DNA of 64,000 nucleotides from Echiichthys vipera (Eukaryota > Chordata > Actinopteri > Perciformes > Trachinidae), in NCBI GenBank assembly GCA_963691815.1, contig OY829661.1:16678849-16742848 (forward strand), written 5' to 3'. The position numbers and the translations under genes were made by a program. Under the pieces are notes generated by a model. That model had not been told where the DNA came from, searched no databases, and worked only from the letters and a program-made list of their open reading frames with translations. Below are positions 1 to 11,041 of this stretch, in pieces (position 1 is the first letter of the stretch; every line of letters begins with the position of its first letter).

Positions 1-202
1 TACGATTGTGATGTCACAACTGTACTGTATATACGGTATATGTAGAAAGAGTCACAACAGTGTCATTCTCCAGCTTCAATGATGTATGAGAAAGTATGAG
101 AAAATAATGACTTTTTAGAACATTAAAGCATGTAAACATGTTCTAGTAGAAATCCAAAATACAACTGTGAACTTGTAAATGAGCATTATACGGGACCTTT
201 GA
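1..202. mobile_element. MITE family A, copy 1 (truncated by window edge)
   Basis: This matches the second half of the 15172-15670 element: the gtgatgtcacaactgtac block, the cattaaagcatgtaaacatg block and a degraded terminal gggacctttga. It lies in the bmp1 intron about 36 bp beyond the exon 8 donor. Confidence 0.65.
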
Positions 203-238
203 AATGAAACTACCACTTATTTGTCATCTCTCACTCAC

Positions 239-3200
239 CTTCTCTCCAGGGGTGACAGAAATCCTCCAGACACAGTGAGCGTACGCCGAATAGCCGTTTG
301 GATACCCAGGGGATGAGAAGTTTCCATCACTCTCCTGCAGGCTGTCCCCACACCCTTTAACAACCAGACGCCATAACATTCACATGGTTATACAACAATA
401 GTCCAGAAAAATTACATTAATGTCCCATAAAAACAAACAAACAGTTTATTTTATCTTAAGTGCACAGTCTGTCATGATGTGTAATATCTAATTGGCTTTG
501 AAAATGATAAAAATGTAAAATCAAGGTGTTATACTTTCTCCACATATAAGGAAGCTTACTTGCACACTTGTAGAGTTTGCGGGCTTGTGCAATGTCCCCT
601 TTGCTAAGCCTAGTCCTCTGTCCAATAGGGGGCCTGACTCCATTGACGTCATAACGGGGCAAGATCGTGTCTAAGAAGATGCCTCTGTTTTAGACGGAAT
701 CACACATGTGAGCAGTTCATCCTCAGAGAAGATAAAATAAATCGAATCATTCAAAAATAAATTACATCACATGCTGATGTGCAGATTTTTCAAAAGTTCA
801 CACAGGTTTTTTTTCTCAATCCGACTCCTGTTCAGCGCTTTGGTACTTTATTGATTCTGATAATCTCTCACTGGGTTTGGAGCTTGCTCTTGCATAGTTT
901 CCATGGTGATGCGCCCATGAATGACAGGCATGTGCAAACAGAGCACTCTGAATGGGGCCTTTTGACGGTTGCCAGCCGGCTCACTGGAGCCCGCTTCTGA
1001 ATGCCAGAGAAAAAGGCCACTCCAGCCCAAATTGTTCAACAAAGCCTGAACTACCAGGCCTTTATTTAGCTTGGCTCACTTCCATGACCCAGACCAGCAA
1101 AGCAGCGATGGAGGTAAAAAACCAAAGCACAGAGAAAAGCAACGGGGGCAACAACATGCACGAGACAGAAATGAAAAGGAGACTAGTGTGAAACTGTTTC
1201 TGTGACAATAAAAGATCAAATCCCCTGAGGTTTCCTATGGAGCTTGTTTAGCAAAGCTGAATGAAGGGACAAACACCAGGTCAGTGTAGGAGCTCAGCTG
1301 ATAATGCAGCACGATATTAGGAGGTCTTTGGGTGGACAAATGACCATAAACCCTGTATTAAAACTGTGCAACCATAGTAACAAGCCAGATCTCAAATATG
1401 TAGTCATTCCAAACTGTAAACTGCAGAAATATAAAGGTGTTTAACGACTGTCAGAAGTAAGGTGTTGGTGATGAAGGCCTGAGCAGGCTGGTGCACTGTT
1501 TGTTGCCAGTTAAAATATACAGGCAGGGTGGACCGAATGAATCACCAAATGCTCAACAGCATGCTGCCCCAGTGGAGCTGTTTAAATGGCCTGTTAATGT
1601 GACCAAGGGTGGAGCTGAAAACAAAGCCCACCTGGGAAATAAATGTGAAAAAGAATTCTGTCCAGTCGCTTTAACACAAAACTAACTTCATGAAAAGAAA
1701 AGCATAAGAAAGCATCACATGCAAACCTGGAAAATGTATTCCTTGCATAATGCATGATGCTGCCAAAGTCGTAAACCTCCCCAAGTGAGTCGACTTCGCC
1801 TGGCTCCATCTTCAGGAAGTTATACTCCTGTCCTATTAATATACGGATAAATCAGAGGACTAAAGGCAAAGAGAAACATCTGGAGGGTCAGGCTTTTTTC
1901 ATGTTGACACAGTAAAACAGTACCTGCTTGGATGTTGTCTCTGATGATGCTTACATGCTCATCACGGTCCGGACGTGTGTGTTCATGCCAGAAGCCGATG
2001 ACGTGGCCCAGTTCATGCACCACAATGCCAAACTTATCGCAGTTCTTTCCGATGGAGATGGCCTGAGGTCCGCCACCTCTCCTCCCCACGTAGGAGCAGC
2101 ACCTGCAGGGAGCCACACTGTTTAGCTCCACATCCTGGAGCACCTGCAGAACAAACACTGGCTCTTTGTTCCTTGTGAATATCAAAGGACCATACGACTA
2201 AGTATTGTTCGCAAGTTTAAACTAAACTTATTAATAAGTTAGCTATACTTGTCATTCATGTTGACCTTTGTAGAATGCCAGTTTTAAGGTTTAAGGTTCT
2301 TGGATGTAATTTTTCCTACAGTCCCAGGCAGCCATTGCTCTCTATTTGTTTCTGTATACTTAGATAGCCAATTAGCAGACTCTTCAAACTTGCTTGAGTT
2401 TAGTAATCTTTCACCAACATCAAGTATGCATGAACATTTTAGAAAACAGTTGCTTTTTGACACATCCGGAAGCCACTGATAGACATCAGCATTCCTTTGG
2501 AGATGCGTTTCTGGCCACTGGATGAGTGTAAGTCATCTATTCACTCTTCTTTTAGCTCCACCTAGTCCAGAGGTAAATATTGGGTTATTTAGCTGCTAAA
2601 TGCTCCACTGTGTTCACCAGCCTGTTGTGAACTTTATCAGTCTTATAATGTCTCCTCCGATCAAAATAGCTAAAAACAATATACAGTACACTTCTGTCCA
2701 GCCAACCCTGTCTCCTAAAATATTACTTTCCCATACAACTAATCTGCATTCTCATTCACATTTCGAGGAAAAAATATAATTATGTCCTGGACTGCTTTTG
2801 TTTTGATGTATTACAGATACGTTTCTTATCAAAATTCAACAAAGGACAGCTGCTTGTGTCCCGTGTGAAACCAAGTCAACATTGACTTATTTCAACTTAT
2901 GTATGTAAGTTCATTCACGTAGCATACTTGATTTACATCACTTAGCACTTACATTACATAGGTTACTTGTTTTAACCCATACCACAATCTTTTTCTAAAC
3001 CCAACCAAGTTTCAATTCACAACATAAACCAGGTGTTTAAAACTGTGACAGTTTCACAACGTGCACATGTTGCCGGTACAACATATATATATATATACGT
3101 ATGTTATATGTTTCCCTTGAAAGTAATTGAGAACACAGCTGAGTTGTATGAGAACATATTTATTTAGGCCACAGAGTTGGCTGTGCAGGTACTGTATATT

Positions 3201-6200
3201 GTTTGGGGCCAGAAAGAGAAAACAATGAGCTCAAAGTAAATAAAACATCATGTGAAAATGAATGGACGCCTTGTACAGTAGAAACATTTCGATACAGATT
3301 TCTATAACACAACTGTATCATATGGCAGGCTGCAACATTATCTACGTGCTAATCTGTTAATCTAATCTCTACTTTCCGTCCGTCCCCTATATGTTACCCT
3401 CTTAACTCAAGTTAGAAGTTCCCCATTTCCGATTACAAGTGAACGAAGCATAACTGTTAGTGACGAGTTCAGCTGGCAGGCCAACTGCACTTACATGGCA
3501 GCGTATTTACATCTAGCGCGAATGTCGCCACAGACAGGGATATTATAATACTCATCAAAAAGGCAAGTAAAGGTGCTTTCATTAGTGGGTCATATGATCC
3601 ACCACCATTGTTTGAACTCACTCTTTGATAGGTAGTGACTTAAAAGACAATTAAATAGATGAAAATCTTACGGAGTACATATTTAAGAAGGAAACTAAAC
3701 AAAACCTACACAAAATAGATAATTTAAAAAATGAGCACCCAACTCACCCACAAGGTCGGTAGGTGAAAACAATGTAGCTTTCTTCAGTCGTTCTCTCAGT
3801 GAACGTTACACAAGTGTGTTTCTCCCAGTGACGCATCGCCTGACGGAAAATGGCTCTCTGACTGCCTGAAAGGAATTAGACTTTGACAGCTTCAGCAGGT
3901 CAAAACCGCACAAGGCAACCGACACATGCTGGGCTGAACAGCAGACAACTCCACTGTAAGAACATATGACTGATTTACTGTTTCCATTCACAACTCACCA
4001 GTGAAATTCCCACTGATCACGTACGGTATGATGCCGTCCGGCCAAACTCGCTCAGGTCTGGAAGTGGCTGCTCTCCGCCGACGATGGAGACTCTGTCTGT
4101 CTGTAGCTCTCTTGCTCCTGACGCTCTCATTGGAAGTGGACCCGTTGACTGTAAAAGAAAATCCCTTTATGAACTCACTAAACAGTCAGAATTATTCATA
4201 GATTAGTCAATGTATCCCAGCTTTGATACCTGAGTCTGTGTGGTTGGTCTGGATGGTGTGCTGTGTATCATCCCTGGTGTGGGCATATTTGAACATGCGG
4301 AGGTCATCTTCATCAAGGGCAATATCTCCCAAAAAGGCAGCTGGGGTGAACACAGGGATACACAATACATACACAAAGCTAAAGTTCTGTTAATTTACAC
4401 ATTATATCATTTGATTTACTCATGTGCGTTAGTGGTTTCACGAACAAAGCAAATACAATAATGTGAATAAGTGACATTTAGGGATGCTGGTAGGCCATTT
4501 TTTTAACCTGTGGACAGAGCCGAGCAAGCTGTTTCCCCCCGTTTCCAGTCTTTATGCTAAGCTAGCCATCTGCTTGTTCCGTTCTCACTTGGAGCACGTT
4601 CAATCTGAAAACGGCGTGCACCGTTTTGCTACGTTTTCCAGGTTGAACAATGTGTTGCCTCAAAATGGTGTGAAACAGGCTTTGAGGTGTGTTCACGTTT
4701 GGTGAATGTGTCAGAGGTGTTACCCAATCAGTAGCAATGTGTATGTAAACACAACAGGGTGTTCAATGCACCACCGTTTCAGTTCAAATAAATGTTTTGC
4801 CACGCTTTGACAGGGCTGAACACACCCCAGATCAGCAGTAATTGCAGGTGTGTTTTTGAATCTCATTTCTCAGAGATTCAAACTGTTTTGCCTGTGTGAG
4901 TCAGTCAATTGGTTAATTTCTTTAGATTTTTGCTTGTTTTTGAAGCTCCATCATCAGTGGTGGTCTTTTATTTGTTTGTTCAGCTGTATATACATTTACT
5001 CCCAATGCTAGCAGAGACCAGAAAAATCAGTACGCGGCTTCACACACAAGTGATTTGAAGAGTGAGTTTGTTGCCTTTCTGGTGGACTAACCACTGCTGG
5101 GCATGCTGATTCAGTTCATAATACTGAAAATCCAAGGGCTTTCATCACCTCATTTGACAAAATATAGTAACTTAACAGACATTTATACAAACATCTTCAA
5201 GATTATTAATGTAGCAAAGAGATATGAGAGTGGTATAAATCACAAAAAAGTATAATTATTTATACGGTAAACCAGGAACCAAGATTTACACATATTAACT
5301 CCTTATCTCATACTTACCATCTAACTATATGCAGTAGTAGTATTATGCTGCTTTAGTAGTAAATTAAATGAATTGCTTTGCACAGACAGAACTAGTTTCA
5401 TGATTTCACAGCCAAAACTCCCTGCATGCTTATGTCGGAATCTGTGTCCGGAGAAGATGCCTGAATGAGACTTCAAGTGTCTGTTTGATCAGCAAATACA
5501 CCGACTGAGCACACAAACTTAAACATATTGGAGGACTGTCCAGCTTCTGTGTCATTTTAAAGAACGAAGACGTGAGGTGAATACTTACAAGGTTGGGATC
5601 ACACTATGCTGGAGCTTCATACGGCCTATAGATTACTATAGAATACTAGAATGATCTGCATACGTAGCAGAGATACATGAATGTTTCCATATTCAGCTCA
5701 GTAACCAAGGTGTGGAGTCCTTTAAATGCCCGGTAAGGTGGAGCAGTACATCTTTACTATGAGAGGAAACTCATTCGTCTTCTAAAATGAGTCAGGTGTG
5801 GCTGACCATCTGGACCGTGATTGTCCTCTGAGCTCTCCAGCATCACTGTATATTTGTTTTGTGTTTGTTTAGCGGCATGGAGTCCTCAAAAACGATTCTT
5901 ATGTTTTGTACATGGCACAAACACATGGTTCATCTCTTCTTGGTATGCATTGCCGTGTAGAGAGAATGATCACAATCCTGAACTGATTTTGCTCTTTGAC
6001 GCCAAACTTCATTGCTTTGTTACTTTTCCAACAAAAGATGCATCACGGCCACTGCCACAGTATATTTGATTTCTATACCTACAAGTTACTTTTCCGATCA
6101 ATATTTTACACACAAATGTCACACGGACATCACATTAGACAAAACTCTTAACACAAACTTAAGCAATTAATTTTGGATTGTCCTTAAAATTGGCTCAGAA

Positions 6201-8735
6201 TCATTGACTCAATGATGAGAAAATATCTTTGTATTCTTATTGTAATTCCACTGAAAGAGATGGGGTCATTCAGCATAATGAGTACTGTTACTTTTAACAC
6301 TTTAAAGGGAGGGTTTGGATCTTTTGAAGTGGGGTTTTGCGAGGTCACTTATCCATAGTCAGTCTACAGATGGCTGCTGGCATGCCCCCAGTTTGGAAAC
6401 GCAGTCAGGAGTGCTTACAGTAATGTACTGCTGTTGATGGGGGCAGCAGCTAAATATAAAAAGGTTATATCAGTTTAAGTGTCTGCTATATTTAAAATAG
6501 TTTCACTGCTTTATCTTGCCATCCAACGGCCCTTTATAACAGGGAACTGAAGTTGTTCTACAGCTCTCTTCAAAGCCACCAGACTGCATTGACAGAAACA
6601 GTAATATAGCCTTGCAGAACATAGGACAACCCCTGTTAGTGTCCAACTGCTGCCTCAATTGGTTAATTAGTTAGTTTTGTTTGTAACCCTTTTAAAAAAC
6701 CAAAGTCTCTCAATAACCAGCAACTCCTGTGTTCTGAGAGGTAAAATTACTGTTTATATGAATGGAGTCTGGTGGCTTTGACGAGAGCGTATCCAACAGC
6801 TTCAGTTCCCTGTCGGAAAGGGAAACTGAAAGTTAAAGGAAGTGACTGTGCTGAAGAGTTGTAATTTATAGCTTAAATAGCTACTCAATATGTGCTAAAA
6901 AAAGAAAAGAAAAGAAAAGAAAATTGGTTCCTTTCAGATAATTCAACCTTAGCAGCTGAAGATTGGAGGACACGGAAGAGCAATCGTAAGAAATCAATCA
7001 TGCCTAAAGCAGGAATGTTTGTCTTGGACAGAAAACTCGACTACAGTTGGGTCGTTGGCTTTAAGAAAATGTGCTGAAATGAGTGGGAAAAACATCAACT
7101 TCTGCCTTAAAATACAAAGGCGAAAATCTGAAGCCCAAATCAGGATTTCTGGCTCCAGCAGCTGACGAAGACGACACTGAGTGGTAAATCTAAAGGTTTT
7201 TAAAACATCTCACACACATTTGAACCATGGTCTCTATTCCTTCTATGGGATTAACATTTTGTTTCCATTATTTTGGCCCTCCTGTATAAATCAGGATCTC
7301 GTGCTGTACTAGTCGAGCAGAACAGCTCACTAGAGGCTTTCCCGTTAAATACCTCATTTGGCCATGTGATGTAACAACCTTTGAAAGTCCAAATGAAAAG
7401 ACATAGCAGGCCCTGTGTCGGCCTTTGAAGTGAATTCACTCATGCAAAGGGTGACTGTAAATGACGGTCACCCCTGCAGTGTGCACCCCATGCCCTGAAG
7501 CCAGAGGGATTTCACCGGCGTCCAGCCGAGGACTGCGCTGGCACGGCCTCAATGACCTCCAGTCTCCAGGCAACTGTCTTAGAGAAGAAGAGTGGTGTGT
7601 TTTGGAAGTTTCAGAAGTCACAAGTGAAAAGGGACCCCAACCAGCTGGAGGCCCCCTAATAACCAATGTAATTGTTTGGCATGTAAGATGATAAGGGAAA
7701 AAGTTGCATATTCATTAACACTGGAGCGTTGCAAAGGTACGGCAGGCAGATTTACTGAATCAGAGACAGTCCGGCAGCTTCCTGACAATTCATTTAGATT
7801 TGACATTTATATATATATAATGATGCATCATTGAAATGACATTGGTATCATACATATCTGCATTTCTATAATTGATATGGTTACTTTTATCTACTGAATG
7901 AACAGGAAACTTGACGTGCTTTAAAAATAGGTGTGATCCTTTTAACTTAAAATGCACGAACTGCAAGTTTGAGGTATTTGTACTTCACTTGAGCACATTC
8001 ATTTTAAGCTATTTGATACTTGTACAATTATCTCTGTCTCAAATGGAAACATTAGAAAAACAACATAGTGCACCTAAATGCATTAGTATTAAGGATCTAA
8101 TAACACAATATAAAACCATAAAAGGGGCCATTCTGTAGTCTAATGTGTAGGCTTCTTTTTTCTTTTTTTTCTTTTTTACAATTGAGTACGTTTTGCTGCT
8201 TATACTTTTGTACTTTTGTACATCCTGTGGTTTTACTTCTTCGACCATTAGAACTTGAACATAACTTGTTGAATCAAGGTGATTTTTCCTCATGGAAAGA
8301 GAAAAACAAGTAAATATAGGGATAAAAACATCTTCTAATACAGTAACTCGTGAATAAATGATATGTCAGACTTTGAATAAGGGCTTTTACTTAATTGATT
8401 GTTACTTAATTGTTAATAAACTAACAGTACGATGAAAATATGGAGGTAGTTTTTGTTGTTGCATTTTTTTTTAGCCTACATGTTATCCTAAATTGTCACT
8501 TAAGATGCAATGAACTTCCTATGGGGCCTAGGGGGTCATGATATTGGAGACACACCGAAAGGTAATGCTACAGATCAATAAAGGAATTAAAATGCACTGT
8601 ACCAGCTTTACAGGGATCCTTGTAGTCGATTGCATCACCGAGGTGGGTAAAGTTCGTATCCACAAACTCCCAATCAGCCGCCAGAGAAACGCGCAGACCG
8701 CACAGCAGGAACAGAAATGTCGGAGCGACTTCCAT
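239..8735 (-). CDS. bmp1: bmp1, procollagen C-proteinase / tolloid-family astacin (5' part, 8 exons)
   Basis: Secreted zinc metalloprotease that in this family trims procollagens, lysyl oxidase and chordin. Exons read: 8735-8603, 4340-4230, 4148-3999, 3865-3748, 2102-1924, 1832-1727, 684-560, 354-239. They total 346 codons, all phases closing, and the gene leaves the window at the left. Order: signal peptide (1-20), prodomain with DYKDPC, a furin site RRRR at 104-107, the astacin domain from A108 with H200-E201-xx-H204 and H210, Met-turn M257, then the start of CUB1 (CGDSLQ...NFSSPGYPNGY). Later CUB/EGF modules lie outside. From memory of the family, PRYDVNGVRPPIGQRTRLS fits BMP1 better than TLL1 or TLL2, so I call bmp1; which teleost copy cannot be told. 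Codon 254 is Gly where the family usually has Asp. Confidence 0.9.
1727..2102 (-). CDS. bmp1: bmp1 exons 5 and 6: zinc-binding site and Met-turn of the astacin domain
   Basis: Exon 5 (2102-1924) begins with the astacin Cys-rich loop (CCSYVGRRGGG) and carries HELGHVIGFWHEHTRP, the full HExxHxxGxxH zinc signature with the catalytic Glu. Exon 6 (1832-1727) carries GQEYNFLKMEPGEV and the Met-turn SIMHY. All residues needed for catalysis are present, so the enzyme looks active. One family-conserved position reads YDFG instead of YDFD, three residues before the Met. Confidence 0.92.
4341..8602. other. bmp1 intron 1 (no gene seen)
   Basis: This 4.26-kb intron has no exon-like reading frame that fits bmp1. 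It holds one fish interspersed repeat near 4478-4830. A somewhat GC-richer patch at about 7440-7690 has short open frames on both strands but no recognisable protein. Confidence 0.7.
4478..4830. repeat. Fish interspersed repeat, family C
   Basis: It contains the phrase ctgtggacagagcc followed by gctgtttcccccc, gtttccagtctttatgc and taagctagcc. The same words occur in reverse complement at about 10037-10115, so this is a dispersed repeat. It lies in bmp1 intron 1. No coding capacity was recognised. Confidence 0.6.
8603..8735 (-). CDS. bmp1: bmp1 coding exon 1: signal peptide and start of prodomain
   Basis: The ATG at 8735-8733 opens a hydrophobic leader (MEVAPTFLFLLCGLRVSLAA) followed by an acidic stretch and DYKDPCKA, the conserved start of BMP1/TLL prodomains. 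The exon ends in phase 1 at a GTACAG donor and joins in frame to exon 2 (AAFLGDIALDEDDL) across a 4.26-kb intron. The start is chosen because it directly gives the signal peptide and no better in-frame ATG was seen upstream. Confidence 0.85.
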
Positions 8736-8978
8736 TACTTATGATCTAATATCAACAAGAGGAAAAGTTGGTCATTTAAGGAGCTGAAATGAGAGCAAGA
8801 AAAAAAAAGTTCCTCGACAGCGGCGGTGGGATTTTAGAAACACAGCGCTGTTTTCTCACGTCTCCATTCCGCTGCAGTGATTCGCTGCCAGCTGAGAGCA
8901 GAGCCACACAGTTCTCTACTAAACACACAGCCATGACTATAAGCCAGAGAGGTACTTCACCTGCAGACATGGGTTCAA

Positions 8979-9053
8979 CTTCTTTCTTTCTTTCTCTCTT
9001 TCTTTCTTTCTTTCTGTCTGTCTTTCTTTCTTTCTTTCTTTCTGTCTGTCTGT
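8979..9053. repeat. CTTT/CTGT microsatellite
   Basis: Runs of tttc alternate with tgtc. The long open frame that crosses this tract (SFFLSLFLSFFLS type) is a product of the repeat and not a gene. Confidence 0.9.
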
Positions 9054-9775
9054 TTTTGTTTTATTTTGTGTTTTGTGTTCTGAACTTGAGTTTGGAGCCA
9101 AATTATCAGATTAAAAACAAGAGAAAAGCTTCATTGTCACCTGTTATAGAATCTATATTTGCACACCGACACAATGTGTTAACAACAGCACATTTTCTGC
9201 AACTCATTTAAAAGATCAGCTCTAATTCTTTTATTCCAACAGGCTCTTTCTGAGACTCCGGCTTCCAAGATGTTCTCAATAGGAGTTCATTCTTGACCGG
9301 ATACACCTGCAGCTTCTAAAACACTTAAAGAGAGAAAAGTATCCACTTACTGAGTGTGATGAGTTTAATGTCCTCCTCAGCCCGTCCATCCCTGTGAATG
9401 TAACATTTAAACCTATGCAAACTGATGTGTTTAGTTTGTCCGCTTAAATTTGGTAAAACTAAGAGATAAATCCTGTTTTCTGCTCTTCATCAGAGCTACT
9501 TTACTGCTGCACGGTGCCATGCAGTGATGGCAAGAGAGGATTCAGTCTCCTCTATGAACTGTTTTATGTTGGCACAGACAGAAAGGACTACTGCCATGTT
9601 GTTTTTTGTATTTGGGTGAAAGGCCCAACAACTGTCACTTCAGTTTAGTTGGTTTGGTGTCAAAGGATCTCTCTATTTGCAGCAGCTAAAGTTGCTTTGA
9701 GATTATCAACAGTTTTTAACTGAGCCACACAAAATGGCCTGTATATTTTAGTCATACATTAAACATGAACATAGC

Positions 9776-10160
9776 TTTAAAGGAATAGTTCAACATTAGT
9801 TAGAAGAAAATCTCAATACCATTCATATATTTTTTGGCCTACATCAGAATTAGAATCAGAGTCAGAAATACTTTATTAATCCCTGGGGGGGTAATTGTTT
9901 TTGTTTCAAACTCCAGCTATACAAAAAACTACAGAAATATAAAACAGCATATATGTATATACCATATATATAACTATATATATGCGTTTTCAAAATTACA
10001 ATGGTAATGTATATACTTTTTGTATATACAGTGGCGCTTAGCGTAGTTTAGCATAAACACTGGAAGCAGGAGGGAAACAGCTAGCCTGGCACTGTCCAAA
10101 GGTAACATCTGCTTACCAGAACTTTGCCTACAACATGTTATTTCTTGTCTATAGTGCTCC
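9776..10160. repeat. Cluster of common fish interspersed repeats
   Basis: Three segments lie in series. One begins ggaatagttcaacatta. One reads gaatcagagtcagaaatactttattaatccctgggggg, split here as two recognisable halves, and resembles a second tract at 60868-60930. The third is a reverse-complement family C segment (gcataaacactggaagcag, ggaaacagctagcctgg). Non-coding. Confidence 0.6.
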
Positions 10161-10194
10161 TTGGCTCTCACAGTTGATAATATATCTTAACAAT

Positions 10195-10290
10195 AATCGC
10201 CAATCTGTTAAATAGTCGCCAATCTGTTAAATAGTCGCCAATCTGTTAAATAGTCGCCAATCTGTAAAATAGTCGGCAATCTGTTAAATT
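10195..10290. repeat. 19-bp minisatellite, about five units
   Basis: The unit tcgccaatctgttaaatag repeats with a 19-bp period (caatctg at 10201, 10220, 10239 and 10258). The last two units differ by single bases. It sits about 750 bp upstream of the antxr1 start codon. Confidence 0.9.
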
Positions 10291-11041
10291 CATTTTAATA
10301 ATACATGAATGAATGATTCAGCGATTTTTATTCCCCTTCTCAGGTCAAAACATTACCAAATTAATCATAATTTTCTAATTTTTCTCATTCTTACTCAACC
10401 TTGAAATTACACAAAAATTCACAATTAGTCCAATTTGTAGTATCCTTCCTTTTTTCTTTCTTTTGTGAATCCCTAAAGGTCTCGCTGTGTTTGACATTAT
10501 AGGCGATCGTGTATCAACTGTTCCAACGGATAAAAAGTGTCACTTTGCTGCAGGATACACATCAAGTTCTTACTTTTAAATGCAAATAAACCGAATGGCC
10601 TTTTCATGCTGAAGTACAGTGACTTGCATGGTGCATGGGTTTACCACTAAGTGGCACTGATGGGTAGGTGTAGAACTGAGAAACCTGCAAGAGACTGGAG
10701 ACAAAGAAGTATTAGCAAAAAGAACCTCAACACTTTTTGAAAAAAATGTGTTGATGCAATCTCAGGGCACCGTGTGCTAAAAAGATTTAGTGTGGAGAGA
10801 GAGGGAGCCCAAAGACTCAGTCCCACCAGCCTCACTCCTCCTCTGGCAGCACAAATCTGCTGCTGAGGAGATGGGACACTGATCCAGAGAGGAGCGTTCA
10901 GTGCCTTGGAGATCGGTCTGAGCAGCATGGTGGACTGTATCAGTGTGCTGTGAGGGGGGAAAGTGGATGAAGACCTCCAACTTGGAGAGTATTTATGTTT
11001 GACTTCTCTTTGGTTGAGCTGGTTCTCTTAAACTTGGGGTG

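Larger units (their letters stand above)
8736..11041. promoter_or_regulatory. Divergent intergenic interval between bmp1 and antxr1
   Basis: The two start codons are 2.3 kb apart and face away from each other, so both promoters should lie here or in upstream non-coding exons. Contents: a CTTT/CTGT microsatellite (8979-9053), a possible small exon on the minus strand (about 9352-9393), common fish repeats (9776-10160) and a 19-bp minisatellite (10195-10290). I could not place a TATA box or transcription start with confidence. Confidence 0.5.

Noticed and set aside
7436..7691. Overlapping open frames on both strands in bmp1 intron 1
   Set aside because: Short mirror frames in a GC-richer patch, with no family resemblance and no exon borders fitting bmp1.
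8789..9211. A 140-codon open frame on the plus strand upstream of bmp1
   Set aside because: It is stretched by a CTTT/CTGT microsatellite encoding SFFLS repeats and has no recognisable domain or splice context.
10195..10290. CRISPR-like array
   Set aside because: The units are directly adjacent with a 19-bp period and no spacers, and the genome is vertebrate; it is a minisatellite.
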